39,562 bases of DNA. It comes from Deltaproteobacteria bacterium (lineage in GTDB: Bacteria > Myxococcota_A > UBA9042). The notes below the pieces were generated by a model. It worked only from the letters and a program-made list of their open reading frames with translations. It was not told the DNA's origin and ran no database searches. A program made the translations under genes and the position numbers. The stretch's first letter is position 1. Each line of letters begins with the position of its first letter. The stretch spans positions 1 through 39,562 of the forward strand of contig VGRO01000035.1 of the NCBI GenBank assembly GCA_016875335.1, given 5' to 3'. Positions 24,864-33,600 of the stretch are shown piece after piece.

Positions 24864-25007
24864 GGATGCTGCTCGCTCAGGATGCTTCTCGCTCAGGATG
24901 CTGCTTGGTCGGGGTGCTGCCTGGTCGGGGTGCTGCCTGGTCGGGGTGCTGCGTGGTCGGAGCGCGGCGCAGTCTGGGTGCTCTTGGGTCAGGGTGCTAC
25001 TTGGTCA
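24864..25007. repeat. Nine-unit 16-base tandem repeat overlapping a stop codon
   Basis: Units of 16 bases follow the plus-strand consensus GGGTGCTGCCTGGTCG. They start at 24864, 24880, 24896, 24912, 24928, 24944, 24960, 24976 and 24992. The unit at 24960 is diverged, and 24912 and 24928 are identical. Read on the minus strand, the first unit covers the last codons and the TAG stop of the cytochrome gene (stop at 24997-24999), so the array begins inside the coding sequence and extends downstream. Confidence 0.9.
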
Positions 25008-25338
25008 GGGTCTTGAGCCACGCGGCGATCGCGTCCAGGTCGGCCGGCGAGCCCTTGAACTTCTGCTTGTGCTTGACCTTTTCGCCCTTCTTGACCTTGG
25101 AGTCCATCTCCGCTTCCTTCATCAGCCAGCTCTTGAACCAGGCGACGTCGTGGTCCTTGCCAGTGCCTGAAAGGTCGACGATCTTCTCTTTTTCCTCGGT
25201 GGCGGCGATACCCTCGCTCTTGACGGTGTGGCACTTGGTGCACTTCTGCTCGCCGAAAAGCTCTTTGCCGCCGGCCTGGGCGGTCGCGGGCAGGGCGAGC
25301 GCCGCGAGGGCGAGCGCGGGCAGGATGGAACGAAACAT
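24997..25338 (-). CDS. Small monohaem periplasmic cytochrome c
   Basis: This 113-residue protein has an AGGAGG ribosome binding site before ATG 25338 and a signal peptide ending near A-T-A-Q-A-G (about residue 22). A single CTKCH haem motif comes soon after. C-terminal methionines in 'WLMKEAEMDSK' could supply the sixth ligand, as in class I cytochromes c. The region after the haem is very lysine-rich (KVKKGEKVKHKQKFKG). A basic surface would suit contact with the acidic tails of the tetraheme cytochrome and the porin, which is inferred. It is transcribed alone on the minus strand from a good sigma-54 promoter at 25458-25473. Its stop codon lies within the first unit of a 16-base tandem repeat. 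It is a likely soluble periplasmic shuttle of the island. Confidence 0.9.
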   Translation of the reverse strand: MFRSILPALALAALALPATAQAGGKELFGEQKCTKCHTVKSEGIAATEEKEKIVDLSGTGKDHDVAWFKSWLMKEAEMDSKVKKGEKVKHKQKFKGSPADLDAIAAWLKTLTK

Positions 25339-25660
25339 GATGGCCTCCTTGGGGCTGGAACGCGTCGGCGGTTGCGCCACGTCGGTGGCGAAGGTTCGAG
25401 CGGGCCACTGTGGCTGCCGCGCGACGGCGGGGACCGGACCCGCGCGCCCCGACCAGTTGCAAGATTCGCGCCAACGACTGGCGGACGCCCATTGCGGGCG
25501 GACGAACCTCGGCTTGGCGCGCACCCGGGTACCATTGGGGTCAAGCGTCATTGCCGTTGCTGCGCACGGACAACCGTCGTGCTCGGGCGCAGGCGCGGGC
25601 AGCGGCATGCTGGCGGGCGCCGAGGTGGAAAACCGCCCCAGTTCGGACTAGCCTGCCGCC
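25339..25660. other. Divergent intergenic region before the cytochrome c and DUF58 genes
   Basis: The gap carries the minus-strand sigma-54 promoter at 25458-25473. I see no gene, no copy of the recurrent palindrome and no clear promoter for the plus-strand DUF58 gene. Confidence 0.5.
25458..25473 (-). promoter_or_regulatory. Sigma-54 promoter of the monohaem cytochrome c gene
   Basis: On the minus strand the site reads TGGCGC-GAATC-TTGCA. The GG and GC are ten bases apart, with a single deviation in the -24 element, the same one as at 13429. The leader to ATG 25338 would be about 110 bases. Confidence 0.75.
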
Positions 25661-27016
25661 ATGACAGCCAACGCATGGCCAGTTCCGACGCAGCGCTTGG
25701 TCCGCTTGGCCGCCGCCGGACTGCTGCCCGCCGTCGCGGCGGGCGGGTGGGCCTTGGCAACGCACGACGCTCAAGCAGGCGGCCCGGCCGTGTCCGCGCT
25801 GATCGCGCTCGATGTCGCCGTCATCTTGGTGGCGCTGGCCGATGCATTGACCCACCGGCACTTGGCGATCGACGTGGCCCGCCACTGCCCGCCGGTGCTG
25901 TCGGTCGGTCGGTCCAACCCCGTGCAACTGGTGTTGACACAAGGGCAAGGCCCGCCCGTGTCGCTGGCCGTGCGCGACGAGGCGGCACAGGACATCGACG
26001 TCGAGGCAATGCCCGCCTGGGTGTCGACGACGCCCAACGCCCACACCGTGGTCCGCTACGCGTACAGGCCAGAGCGCCGAGGAGAGCGCCGCCTGGGCCG
26101 GGTGTGGCTGCGCTGGCCGACGCGTCTGGGCCTGTGGCAGCAGCAGCGCGGCGACCCGCTGGACCAGACGATTCGGGTCTACCCCGACCTGATGGCCTTG
26201 CGCGCGCGGCAGTCGTGGCTGGCGCCGGGTCGGGACGCGACGGCGGCGCGCCTGCAGCGCAAACTTGGCGGTCAGGCTGAGTTCGAGCGACTGCGCGAGT
26301 ACAACCAGGACGACGACGTGCGGCGCATCGACTGGCGCGCGACCGCGCGGCGGCGAGCGCTGATGGTGCGGCAGTACCAGTTGGAGCGCGACCAGCGGAT
26401 CGTGTTCGCCCTCGAGATGGGCCGTTGGATGACGGCTGAGTCGGCGGGCGTACCCGTATTCGACCGCGCGCTCAATGCGACGTTGCGTCTGGGGCAACTG
26501 GCCATCCAGTCGGGAGACCAGGTCGGGCTGCTGGCCTTCGACGACCAGGTGCGCGCGTGGCTCGCGCCGCAGGGCGGTGCTGGCGCAATGCGGCAATTGG
26601 TGCGATCCGCGTTCGACCTGCACCCGTCGCTCGTCGAACCCGATTACGAGTCGAGCGTCGCGACCTTGCGGACCCGGCTGCCGCGTCGGTCGCTCGTGGT
26701 TCTTTTCACCCAGGTGCACGATGCCGCGCGGCGCGACGAACTGGTGCGGGTCATCCGTGCGCTGCAACCGCAGCACTTGCCGGTGGTCGTGTCGCTGCGC
26801 GACGAATCGCTGGAGGCGCTGGCAGCCGTTGCGCCCTGGGCCGAGGGTGACGCGTTGTTCGTGCGGGGCGCCGCCGCGAGCCACGTGCTCGAGCGCGAGC
26901 GCATGGTCGCGGAGTTCCGCCAGGCCGGGGCGATCGTGGTGCACGAGCGCGCCGACGCGCTCGACTCCGCCCTGGTGCAGCGCTACCTCGACGTCAAGGT
27001 GCGGCAACTTTTGTGA
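25661..27016 (+). CDS. DUF58 domain protein
   Basis: This 451-residue protein has two N-terminal hydrophobic segments (about residues 12-30 and 44-62). A beta-rich region follows, then the DUF58 signature 'REYNQDDDVRRIDWRATARR' near residue 210, and a von Willebrand A-like fold to the end. DUF58 proteins usually work with a MoxR AAA+ ATPase in envelope or enzyme maturation, but no moxR gene is next to this one. Start ATG 25661 has no obvious ribosome binding site. It was chosen because it gives the membrane-anchored form. The gene is convergent with the methyltransferase gene, with a 14-base gap. The family call is secure. The biological role is unknown. Confidence 0.85.
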   Translation: MTANAWPVPTQRLVRLAAAGLLPAVAAGGWALATHDAQAGGPAVSALIALDVAVILVALADALTHRHLAIDVARHCPPVLSVGRSNPVQLVLTQGQGPPVSLAVRDEAAQDIDVEAMPAWVSTTPNAHTVVRYAYRPERRGERRLGRVWLRWPTRLGLWQQQRGDPLDQTIRVYPDLMALRARQSWLAPGRDATAARLQRKLGGQAEFERLREYNQDDDVRRIDWRATARRRALMVRQYQLERDQRIVFALEMGRWMTAESAGVPVFDRALNATLRLGQLAIQSGDQVGLLAFDDQVRAWLAPQGGAGAMRQLVRSAFDLHPSLVEPDYESSVATLRTRLPRRSLVVLFTQVHDAARRDELVRVIRALQPQHLPVVVSLRDESLEALAAVAPWAEGDALFVRGAAASHVLERERMVAEFRQAGAIVVHERADALDSALVQRYLDVKVRQLL

Positions 27017-27030
27017 CGGGAACGCCGCGG

Positions 27031-27678
27031 TCAGGCGCGCACCAGCACCACCGCGTAGTCGCGGGGGCCAGGGACCGCCTGCCGGGCGAGCACATGCCGC
27101 CGCGCCAGTTCGGCGTCCGTGGCCGCGTCGCCAGCGCGCACGTGCACGCACACCAGTCCTGCGCTTCCGACCAGCGGGGCGGCGCGCGCCAGCCACTCGG
27201 CTGGCGGCCACACCGCGCGGGCGTCGGCGAGATCCACGCCGGCCACCAAATCGCCCGCAGCCACCGCAGCAGCAAGTGAACGCTGAACGACAATCACCCG
27301 CTCGGCGAGCCCGCACGCCCCGGCCGCAGAACGAACGAACGCGGCGCGCAACCGCCGGGGTTCGACGGCAACTATGCGCGCGCGCGGCCAAGCGATCGCA
27401 TAGGTCAACGCTGCGACGCCAGCCCCCGCGCCCACGTCGGCCACCAGACGTGGTTCGCGGCCGATCGCGCGGGCACAAGCGACCGCCGCCAGCGCCTCGA
27501 CGACGTGCGCGCACACACCCGCCGCCGACGGATCGCCGACCAGGTTGGTCGCAGCGGAGCCCACGGCGACGGCGTCGCACAGGGTGCGCAAGGGGTCGCG
27601 CCACTGCGGCGACCACGGCAAGCCTGCTGCCCCGCACAGGCCAGCCAGGTGATCGACGGCCGCCTCGGTGGCCGTCAC
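27031..27678 (-). CDS. RsmG-like SAM-dependent methyltransferase
   Basis: This 215-residue protein has the length and layout of RsmG (GidB), which methylates G527 of 16S rRNA at N7. Visible signs are 'NLVGD' near residue 45, the SAM-binding loop 'VADVGAGAGVAAL' (about 98-110), 'VAVEPRRLRAAFVRSAA' in place of the usual E-x-x-x-K-R-x-x-F-L, and a later 'VIVVQR'. The sequence is divergent, and the loop reads GAGAGVAA where typical RsmG has GSGAGFPG. The start is a GTG that overlaps the TGA of the TPR gene, so it is the last gene of an operon with the TPR and GDPD genes. It could be the genuine RsmG or a paralog with another target. Confidence 0.65.
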   Translation of the reverse strand: MTATEAAVDHLAGLCGAAGLPWSPQWRDPLRTLCDAVAVGSAATNLVGDPSAAGVCAHVVEALAAVACARAIGREPRLVADVGAGAGVAALTYAIAWPRARIVAVEPRRLRAAFVRSAAGACGLAERVIVVQRSLAAAVAAGDLVAGVDLADARAVWPPAEWLARAAPLVGSAGLVCVHVRAGDAATDAELARRHVLARQAVPGPRDYAVVLVRA

Positions 27679-29717
27679 CGGGCGGCCTTGGCGTCGGGAA
27701 CGGCCCGGCCCTGCTGCTCCTGTTCCGCGGCGGCGATGGCCTCGTCGATGGTCGTGCGGAACTGCTGGGCCTGGGGTCCGAGCTTGCCCGCCACCCGGTC
27801 ACGCAACGCGATGGCATCGGCTTTGCGGTCGGCCATCACATACATCACCGCCAGGGTGGCGGCCACCTGGGCTTCGGGCTTGTCGCCCGCGACCTCGGGC
27901 TCGATCACGGCGATCGCCTTGGCCAACTGCTGGGCCTGCAGCCAGGTTTCCGCCAGGTCCATGGCCGTCGCCACCTTGGCCGCCTGCACCTGCTGAGCTA
28001 CCTTCTCGGCGTCTGCCAGCCTTGCGGACCGCGCCAGCGCCACAACCGACAAAAGCGCCACCTTCTTGTCGGCCGGCCGTCGCTCGCGCAGCTTGTCCAG
28101 ATTGGCCGCCGCGCGGTCCGCCTGGTTGTCCTGGATCAGCAACTGGGCCTGCAAGAGCACGATTTGGTCGCCGTCGTCGCCCGATCGCAGGCCGTCGAGC
28201 GCCGCGATAGCCTCTTTGGTCTTGCCGTTCTCGGCCAGCAACTGCGCACGCAACAGGCCGATGGTGCGGTCGTCGGGCGCTTGCGCGAACGCCTTCTCCA
28301 TCAACTCCAGTGCCTTGTCGCGCTTGCCGTCGGCCATCAACGCCTGAACCCACGCCAGGGCGATGCGAGCGTCGTCGAGCGGCGCCCCGACGTCCTGCAG
28401 GACCTGTGCCGCCTCGGCATGGCGTTTGTGGGCGGTGTGCAGCTCGGCGAGCAGCAGCGCCGACTCGACCTCCTTGTGCTGCAAGACCGCGGAACGCAAC
28501 AGGTTCTCTGCCGCCTGGTCCTCCTTTTGGATGAGCAGCAACTGAGCCCTGGTCGCGCGCGCCCCACTGGGCACCGGATCGGCCTTGAGTGCCTGGTCCA
28601 GCAGCGCGGCAATGTCCTTGCCCGCAGCGTCGCGCTGGTCGATCGGCAGCGTCTGCATCCGGCCGATCAGCACCTGGGCTTTGGTCACCAGGGCTTCGGG
28701 CAGGCCCGGCGCCGCGGCCAGCGCTTCGTCGCAGCGCTGCAGCGCCTTGACCGGTTGGTCGTTGGCCAGAGCGACTTCGGCCAGAAACAAGCGCGCCAAT
28801 GGGTCCTGCTGCTGGGCGAGGGCCGCTTCGCAAGTGGCAAGGCCCTGATCGGTCATGCGCTGATCGAGTTGCGTCACACCGCGGACGAACCGAGCGGCCG
28901 CGACCGTTGGGGCAATTGCCTCCGCCGCCGCGAGATCCTGGTAGGCCAGTGTGTACTCGCTGCGCAGGCGCTCGACGTTGGCGCGCAGCACCAGCCACAT
29001 CGCCACGGCTTGGGCATTGCTGACCCCTTTGGGGGCCACCATCGGCTGGGTGGCAAAAGGTTCGACGATCTTGCCGTCGGCCAGCCTGACCCCGAGGCGC
29101 GTGCGACTGAGCAGCAGCGGCGTCTGGACCCCATCGGTCTCGGCGACGAATTGCGGCGCAGCGCCGGCGGCGTGCAACAGCGACCAAGCCAACCACGCGG
29201 CCTCGATGGCGTGCACCGGCTCGGCCTTGTTTGCTCGAACCGCCTGGAAAAGCTCCGCTGTCGTGCGCACGGCGTGCTTGCGCCGCTGGCCGAGGGCGAC
29301 GCGCTGCAGCCCACCGGGTTTCTCCAACCCGCGCACCACCTGCCCCAGCGTCGAGATGTCCTTGCTTTGGCGCGCAAACTGCACCATTGCTTCGTCCGCC
29401 ACGCCCGGCGCAACCGCGCGCGCGCCGGTCAACTCGTGGCTTCGCAAGGTCGAGGCAACGTCTGACGCCTCCGCCGTGACGGCCTTGCTGGCGGTTGCCG
29501 CTGCGGGCGCCGGCGTGCCGCGCCAGACCAGTCCGGCTGCCACGGCGCCGAGCACCAGGACACCGGCCAGGATCGGCAACCACGGCGGCCGCCGCGCGCC
29601 CCCCTCGACGGGTGCAGTCTCGGGCGCGAACGCCAGAACACCGTGGCAGGTCGGGCATTTTCCGGTACCTGGATCGGCCTGGGTGGTGCGGTCGCAGCTT
29701 GGACAGAATCCCATCAT
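27675..29717 (-). CDS. Membrane-anchored zinc-ribbon TPR protein
   Basis: This 680-residue protein has AAGGAGG before ATG 29717. Residues 5-24 form a small zinc ribbon with two CPxC knuckles (CPSC and CPTC). A transmembrane segment lies near residues 44-65 ('LPILAGVLVLGAVAAGLVW'). Most of the rest is made of helical repeats rich in Ala, Leu, Asp and Lys, with TPR-like features from about residue 215 to 650, such as 'ALVTKAQVLIGRM' and 'ALELMEKAFAQAPDD'. It probably acts as a scaffold for protein complexes at the membrane. Similar zinc-ribbon/TPR proteins are common in Myxococcota. It overlaps the upstream GDPD gene and the downstream methyltransferase gene by four bases each. No specific function can be given. 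Confidence 0.8.
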   Translation of the reverse strand: MMGFCPSCDRTTQADPGTGKCPTCHGVLAFAPETAPVEGGARRPPWLPILAGVLVLGAVAAGLVWRGTPAPAAATASKAVTAEASDVASTLRSHELTGARAVAPGVADEAMVQFARQSKDISTLGQVVRGLEKPGGLQRVALGQRRKHAVRTTAELFQAVRANKAEPVHAIEAAWLAWSLLHAAGAAPQFVAETDGVQTPLLLSRTRLGVRLADGKIVEPFATQPMVAPKGVSNAQAVAMWLVLRANVERLRSEYTLAYQDLAAAEAIAPTVAAARFVRGVTQLDQRMTDQGLATCEAALAQQQDPLARLFLAEVALANDQPVKALQRCDEALAAAPGLPEALVTKAQVLIGRMQTLPIDQRDAAGKDIAALLDQALKADPVPSGARATRAQLLLIQKEDQAAENLLRSAVLQHKEVESALLLAELHTAHKRHAEAAQVLQDVGAPLDDARIALAWVQALMADGKRDKALELMEKAFAQAPDDRTIGLLRAQLLAENGKTKEAIAALDGLRSGDDGDQIVLLQAQLLIQDNQADRAAANLDKLRERRPADKKVALLSVVALARSARLADAEKVAQQVQAAKVATAMDLAETWLQAQQLAKAIAVIEPEVAGDKPEAQVAATLAVMYVMADRKADAIALRDRVAGKLGPQAQQFRTTIDEAIAAAEQEQQGRAVPDAKAAR

Positions 29718-30508
29718 GGCGCCTCCTTGGGGCCTCGCAACGCCGGGGCGTGGCGATCGATGAACCGCCGCAGGGCTCCAGGTTCGTCGGTGATGGCCCC
29801 CTGGACCAGGCCGGCGAGCGCCCATTGCGCCGTGCGCTCCCAATCGCGCGGTTCGTTGACGGTCCACGGCCATACCGGCCAGCCAAGCGCCTTCCAGCGC
29901 ACGAGCTTGTCGGAACTGAGTTGGCGAATCGGCGGGTGCACCTGTGCGATCGCGTCGGTCGCTTGCGGCTGGTTCAACGACCAGAAGTCGGTCAGAGGCC
30001 GTTCGTCGATGAGCGCCGCGCGGCGCAGGTGCGGGGCCACGCCGGCCACGGCCGCCAGTGCACGGCTGGAGAAACTGGACACCACCAGCCGACCGAGCCA
30101 CAGCGGGTCGCCGGCAGCGCCAGCCAGGCGGCGGGCGACGCAGTGCGCGAGGTGGTCGACCCGCGGCGGCGGCGATCGGGCGGGAACCTTGAGTTCGACG
30201 TTCAGGGTGAGACGCGACTGGCCCCACCAGTCCAGCACCTGGTCGAAGTGCGCGATGGGCTGGGCCCGCAGCCCCGGTGCGGCCACGGTAAGGTCGCGCA
30301 CCTCACGCCAGTCCAGTCGGCCGATGCGCAGCGGCATGCCGGCCAGGCGGCGCAGCGAGTCATCGTGGAAAAGCACCGGCTCGCCGTCGGCGGTCCACTG
30401 CACGTCGAACTCGACGCCGTCGGCGCCCTCAGCCTGGGCGATGCGCAGCGATTCCATGGTGTTCTCGACGGCCTTGCGCGGACAACCGCGGTGCCCGATC
30501 ACGATCAT
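29714..30508 (-). CDS. Glycerophosphodiester phosphodiesterase (GDPD family)
   Basis: This 264-residue enzyme of the UgpQ/GlpQ type hydrolyses glycerophosphodiesters to glycerol 3-phosphate and an alcohol. The catalytic elements are all visible: 'GHRG' (residues 5-8), 'ENT' (15-17), 'GVEFDV' with the metal-binding Glu and Asp, 'LFHDD', 'ELK' near residue 105 and a C-terminal 'WPWTVNE'. No signal peptide is present, which suggests a cytoplasmic UgpQ-like form. The stop overlaps the ATG of the TPR gene. It is the first gene of a three-gene minus-strand operon. Confidence 0.9.
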   Translation of the reverse strand: MIVIGHRGCPRKAVENTMESLRIAQAEGADGVEFDVQWTADGEPVLFHDDSLRRLAGMPLRIGRLDWREVRDLTVAAPGLRAQPIAHFDQVLDWWGQSRLTLNVELKVPARSPPPRVDHLAHCVARRLAGAAGDPLWLGRLVVSSFSSRALAAVAGVAPHLRRAALIDERPLTDFWSLNQPQATDAIAQVHPPIRQLSSDKLVRWKALGWPVWPWTVNEPRDWERTAQWALAGLVQGAITDEPGALRRFIDRHAPALRGPKEAP

Positions 30509-30694
30509 CGCCTTACCTTCGGCCGCCCGGCGGGCGGGTAGGGCTACCCCAATAGGTCATGGTTCAGAAACCGGGCGCGCCCAGAACCAGTCCGGCAGCA
30601 GTTGGCGGGGCTTTGGCCTGGCGCAGCGCAAGGTCTCGACATGAACGCTTTTCCGCGGCCATCGCGCAGAGGGGATCCCTTTGACGGCGTTGGC

Positions 30695-33600
30695 TCAGGC
30701 GCGGTCCGCGTCGAACGTGATGAGTTCGGTCTGAAGCATCAGGAAAAGCACGTGCAGCAAGGCCAAGCGCTGCTGGCGGTTGGCGAAGCACTCGTCATAC
30801 GCCTGGCGGGGCGTCTCGGCGGCGTGCAGCATGGTGACCGCCTTGGACTCGCGCGCCTGGAGCTTGAGCGACGCCAGGTTGATGAGCGGATTCTTGACCC
30901 GGTGCAGCCGGCGGTCGAGCTTGTCCGCGAACATCGGTTCGAGCACAGCCAACGGCACGCGCTCGCGCACCCCCTCGGCGAGGACGGAAATCGGGTCGAC
31001 ATCCAGTGGCACGATCTCCTGCGGCGGTTCGACGCCGTCGTAGAACGCATACGTCCCCGCGTCCCAGCCGAATGCGTCGATGAACTTGGCGCGCATCTGC
31101 CGCTCGAGCACCTGGTAGAGTTGGAACGGCTTGATGAGGTTCAGGCTGATGAGCAGGTCGCCCAGGCGCGTGCCCGTCTGTTTGCTGCGCGCGATGGCCA
31201 TGTCGACGTCCACCTGCGTGACGTAGCCGTTGGCCACCATGAACGGCCCCAAAAGCTCCTGGTACTGGTTCGAGGCGATGTATTGGGTTCGCCCGCGCCG
31301 GAAATAGATCGACTTGACGGCGTCGCCGCGCCGCAGCTCCAGGCTGCCGGTCATGCGGTCGGCCGCCAACTTGTACACGAGGCGCACGAACACCCATTGC
31401 GACAGCGGACCAGACAGCGTCGGCGGCTTGCGCTGCTCCATGAGCGCCGTGACCATGGCTGTCAACTGGGTGACCGAGCGCATGGGCTGGAACGGGCCTT
31501 CGCCCACCGCCACGAAATCGTCGAGCGACACCCGGCCCGCGCGGATCAGCTGCTCCAGGTTGTGGGCCGACATGGGATCCAGTTCCGTGCCGTCGGACAA
31601 GCGCACCCGGAACGCGGCACGCTCAAGGCCGCGCGCGCTGCCGGCGATGCTGTAGCTCCGCGGCTCGGGTCGGCCGTCGAAGGCGGGCTGCGTGCCCCGG
31701 TCGGTCAGCACGCGGCCGTCGGCGAGGTCGCTATTGTGCGGCGTCTCGAGGGCGGCCTGGGAGCTCTCGGCGATCGCGCCATGGTCTGCCTCGCGCACCG
31801 TTGCCTGGCGGGCACTGGGCCGCGATCGACCGGTCAGGGGGACCTCGCCGGTGGTCCGCGCCGCCTGCGGGTCAAACGGCGCACGCATCCCGTCGGCGTC
31901 AAAGGGCGGCCGCGACGGTTCGTCGAGTTGGAGGGGCAGCAGGGTCGGCTCGCGGACCTCGAACGGCGACCGCGACGACTCGCCCACCGTCGCTGGAATC
32001 TTCTGCGAACTGCGCGATCGAGGTGCAATCGCCTCGGCGGCGTCGACATCGGTGAAGTGGATGGGCGATGCCGGACGCGCTGCGGCCACGCCCAGAGCCG
32101 CGGTCGACACCGCACCGGCCGGTGTGGGTTCGGGCACGGACGCGTGCGGTGGCACGACGACGGCCAAACCCAGGTCAGCGGCGTCATCGTCGGCGACGAT
32201 CAATTCGCTGAGGTCGTGGCGCGACGCGCCTTCCGCTTCCGCAAGGATTGCGCTGTGGCGAATCGCCGGGTTGTCCGCGGCCCGCATGGGCTCAGGTTCC
32301 GGGTCGGTCTGCGGCGCGTGGGCACCGCTGTCGTAGCCGAGTTCGTCGGATTCGAGGAAGTTCTGCGGCGTCGGCCTGCCAGTGACGCGCCCAGGTGCCG
32401 CGACCGTTGCCGCCGGTTGCTGGGCGGCGATCTTGGCCGAACTGGCGCCGGCCACCAGCGGAAAGCCCAGCCGCGCAGGCGCAGGTTTGGGCGCCGCCAC
32501 GGCCGCGGGCGCGGTGACGATGGCTGGCGCTTCCTCATCTTCTGCGGGCTTGTCTTGCTGTCCGGGCGCCGGTCCTGCGCCCGCATCCCCGCTGCCGGCC
32601 CGCGGCTCAATCAGGGTGATGCGCAGTTCTTTGGGACGCTTGGGCGGCGGCTCGACAATCCGGATCGAATCGGGGCGCGGGCCGCGTGCGGCCAGGATCC
32701 GCGCCCCATCGGCGAGCGCAGCGCCTAGGTCGTCGGCCTCTACAGCCGCATCCTGCCCCTCGTGGGCTGGTGGGGCAGGCACCACAGGCACTGCCACCTG
32801 ACGCCCGGTGGTCGCCGTTGGTGCTTGAACGGCGGCGGGATCGGCGGTCGCGGCGGTACTCCGAGCGGGCACGGCCGCCATGCTGGGGGTGGCCACCTGC
32901 GCCGGGGTCTGCGCGATGCGCTCGCGCAGTTTGCGGCCCTCCTCGGGGGAAAACGACAGCGAAGTGGAGGCGGACGTGTGGTTGGGCGACGCAGCGGTCT
33001 GCGCCGGGCTGGCGGCAGGGGCTGGGCCTGCGCCATCGCCCCGCAGCATCGCGGTCGGCGACGGCATGGCGGGCCGCGTCTGGGCCATGGGCGCTGGCGG
33101 CGCACGCACCCCCGCCACCTGGTCCGATTGCTGCCGCGCAGGAGGCCGCTCGTGCACTCTGGCGGCGACCTGCGCCGCATCAGGCGCGACAGACTGACCT
33201 TTGGCCGGATCGAACAGGTCGGTCAGGAACCGCGCCATTGCGCTGCCCGACACGTGCTGCCGGCGGTCGAAAAGCACCTGCTGGATGTCGTCGTGCATCG
33301 CCAGCGCGGTCGGGTAGCGGTCGGCCGGCTCGCGGGCCAGCGCCTTGCGCAGCACATTGCGGAAGTCCTCGTCGATGTAGCTGTGTTTCTTGAACTTGTG
33401 CTCAAGCCGCGCATCGCGGATGTTGACCAGCGTCTCCAGGTCGGTCTTGGCCAAGAACAGCCGCTTGAGCGTCAGCGATTCGTAGAGGATAATGCCGAGC
33501 GAGAAGATGTCGCTGCGGTGGTCGAACTGACGACCGGTGACCTGCTCGGGGCTCATGTAGCCGAGCTTGCCCTTGAGCACGCCGCTGCGGGTGGCGTTCT

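Larger units (their letters stand above)
24323..24996. other. Intergenic region between the sensor kinase and the cytochrome c gene
   Basis: There is no convincing gene. It contains a weak minus-strand sigma-54-like site (24385-24400), palindromes at 24561-24574 and 24637-24652, a more AT-rich stretch at about 24655-24715 and most of a 16-base tandem repeat (from 24864). A plus-strand frame starting at ATG 24718 has GAGGAA before it, but it runs antisense through the cytochrome gene and its product is low-complexity. Confidence 0.6.

Noticed and set aside
24718-25170. Plus-strand frame with GAGGAA before its ATG
   Set aside because: It passes through the 16-base repeat and antisense to the monohaem cytochrome gene, and its product is low-complexity. 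The cytochrome gene is far better supported.
26475-29465. Plus-strand frame of 996 codons across the DUF58, methyltransferase and TPR genes
   Set aside because: It crosses three well-supported genes in the wrong frame or strand and is compositionally biased.
30602-32728. Plus-strand frame of 708 codons opposite the large kinase
   Set aside because: The opposite strand has a full kinase with catalytic motifs and a DUF4388-like end. The plus frame is His/Arg/Gly-rich filler.
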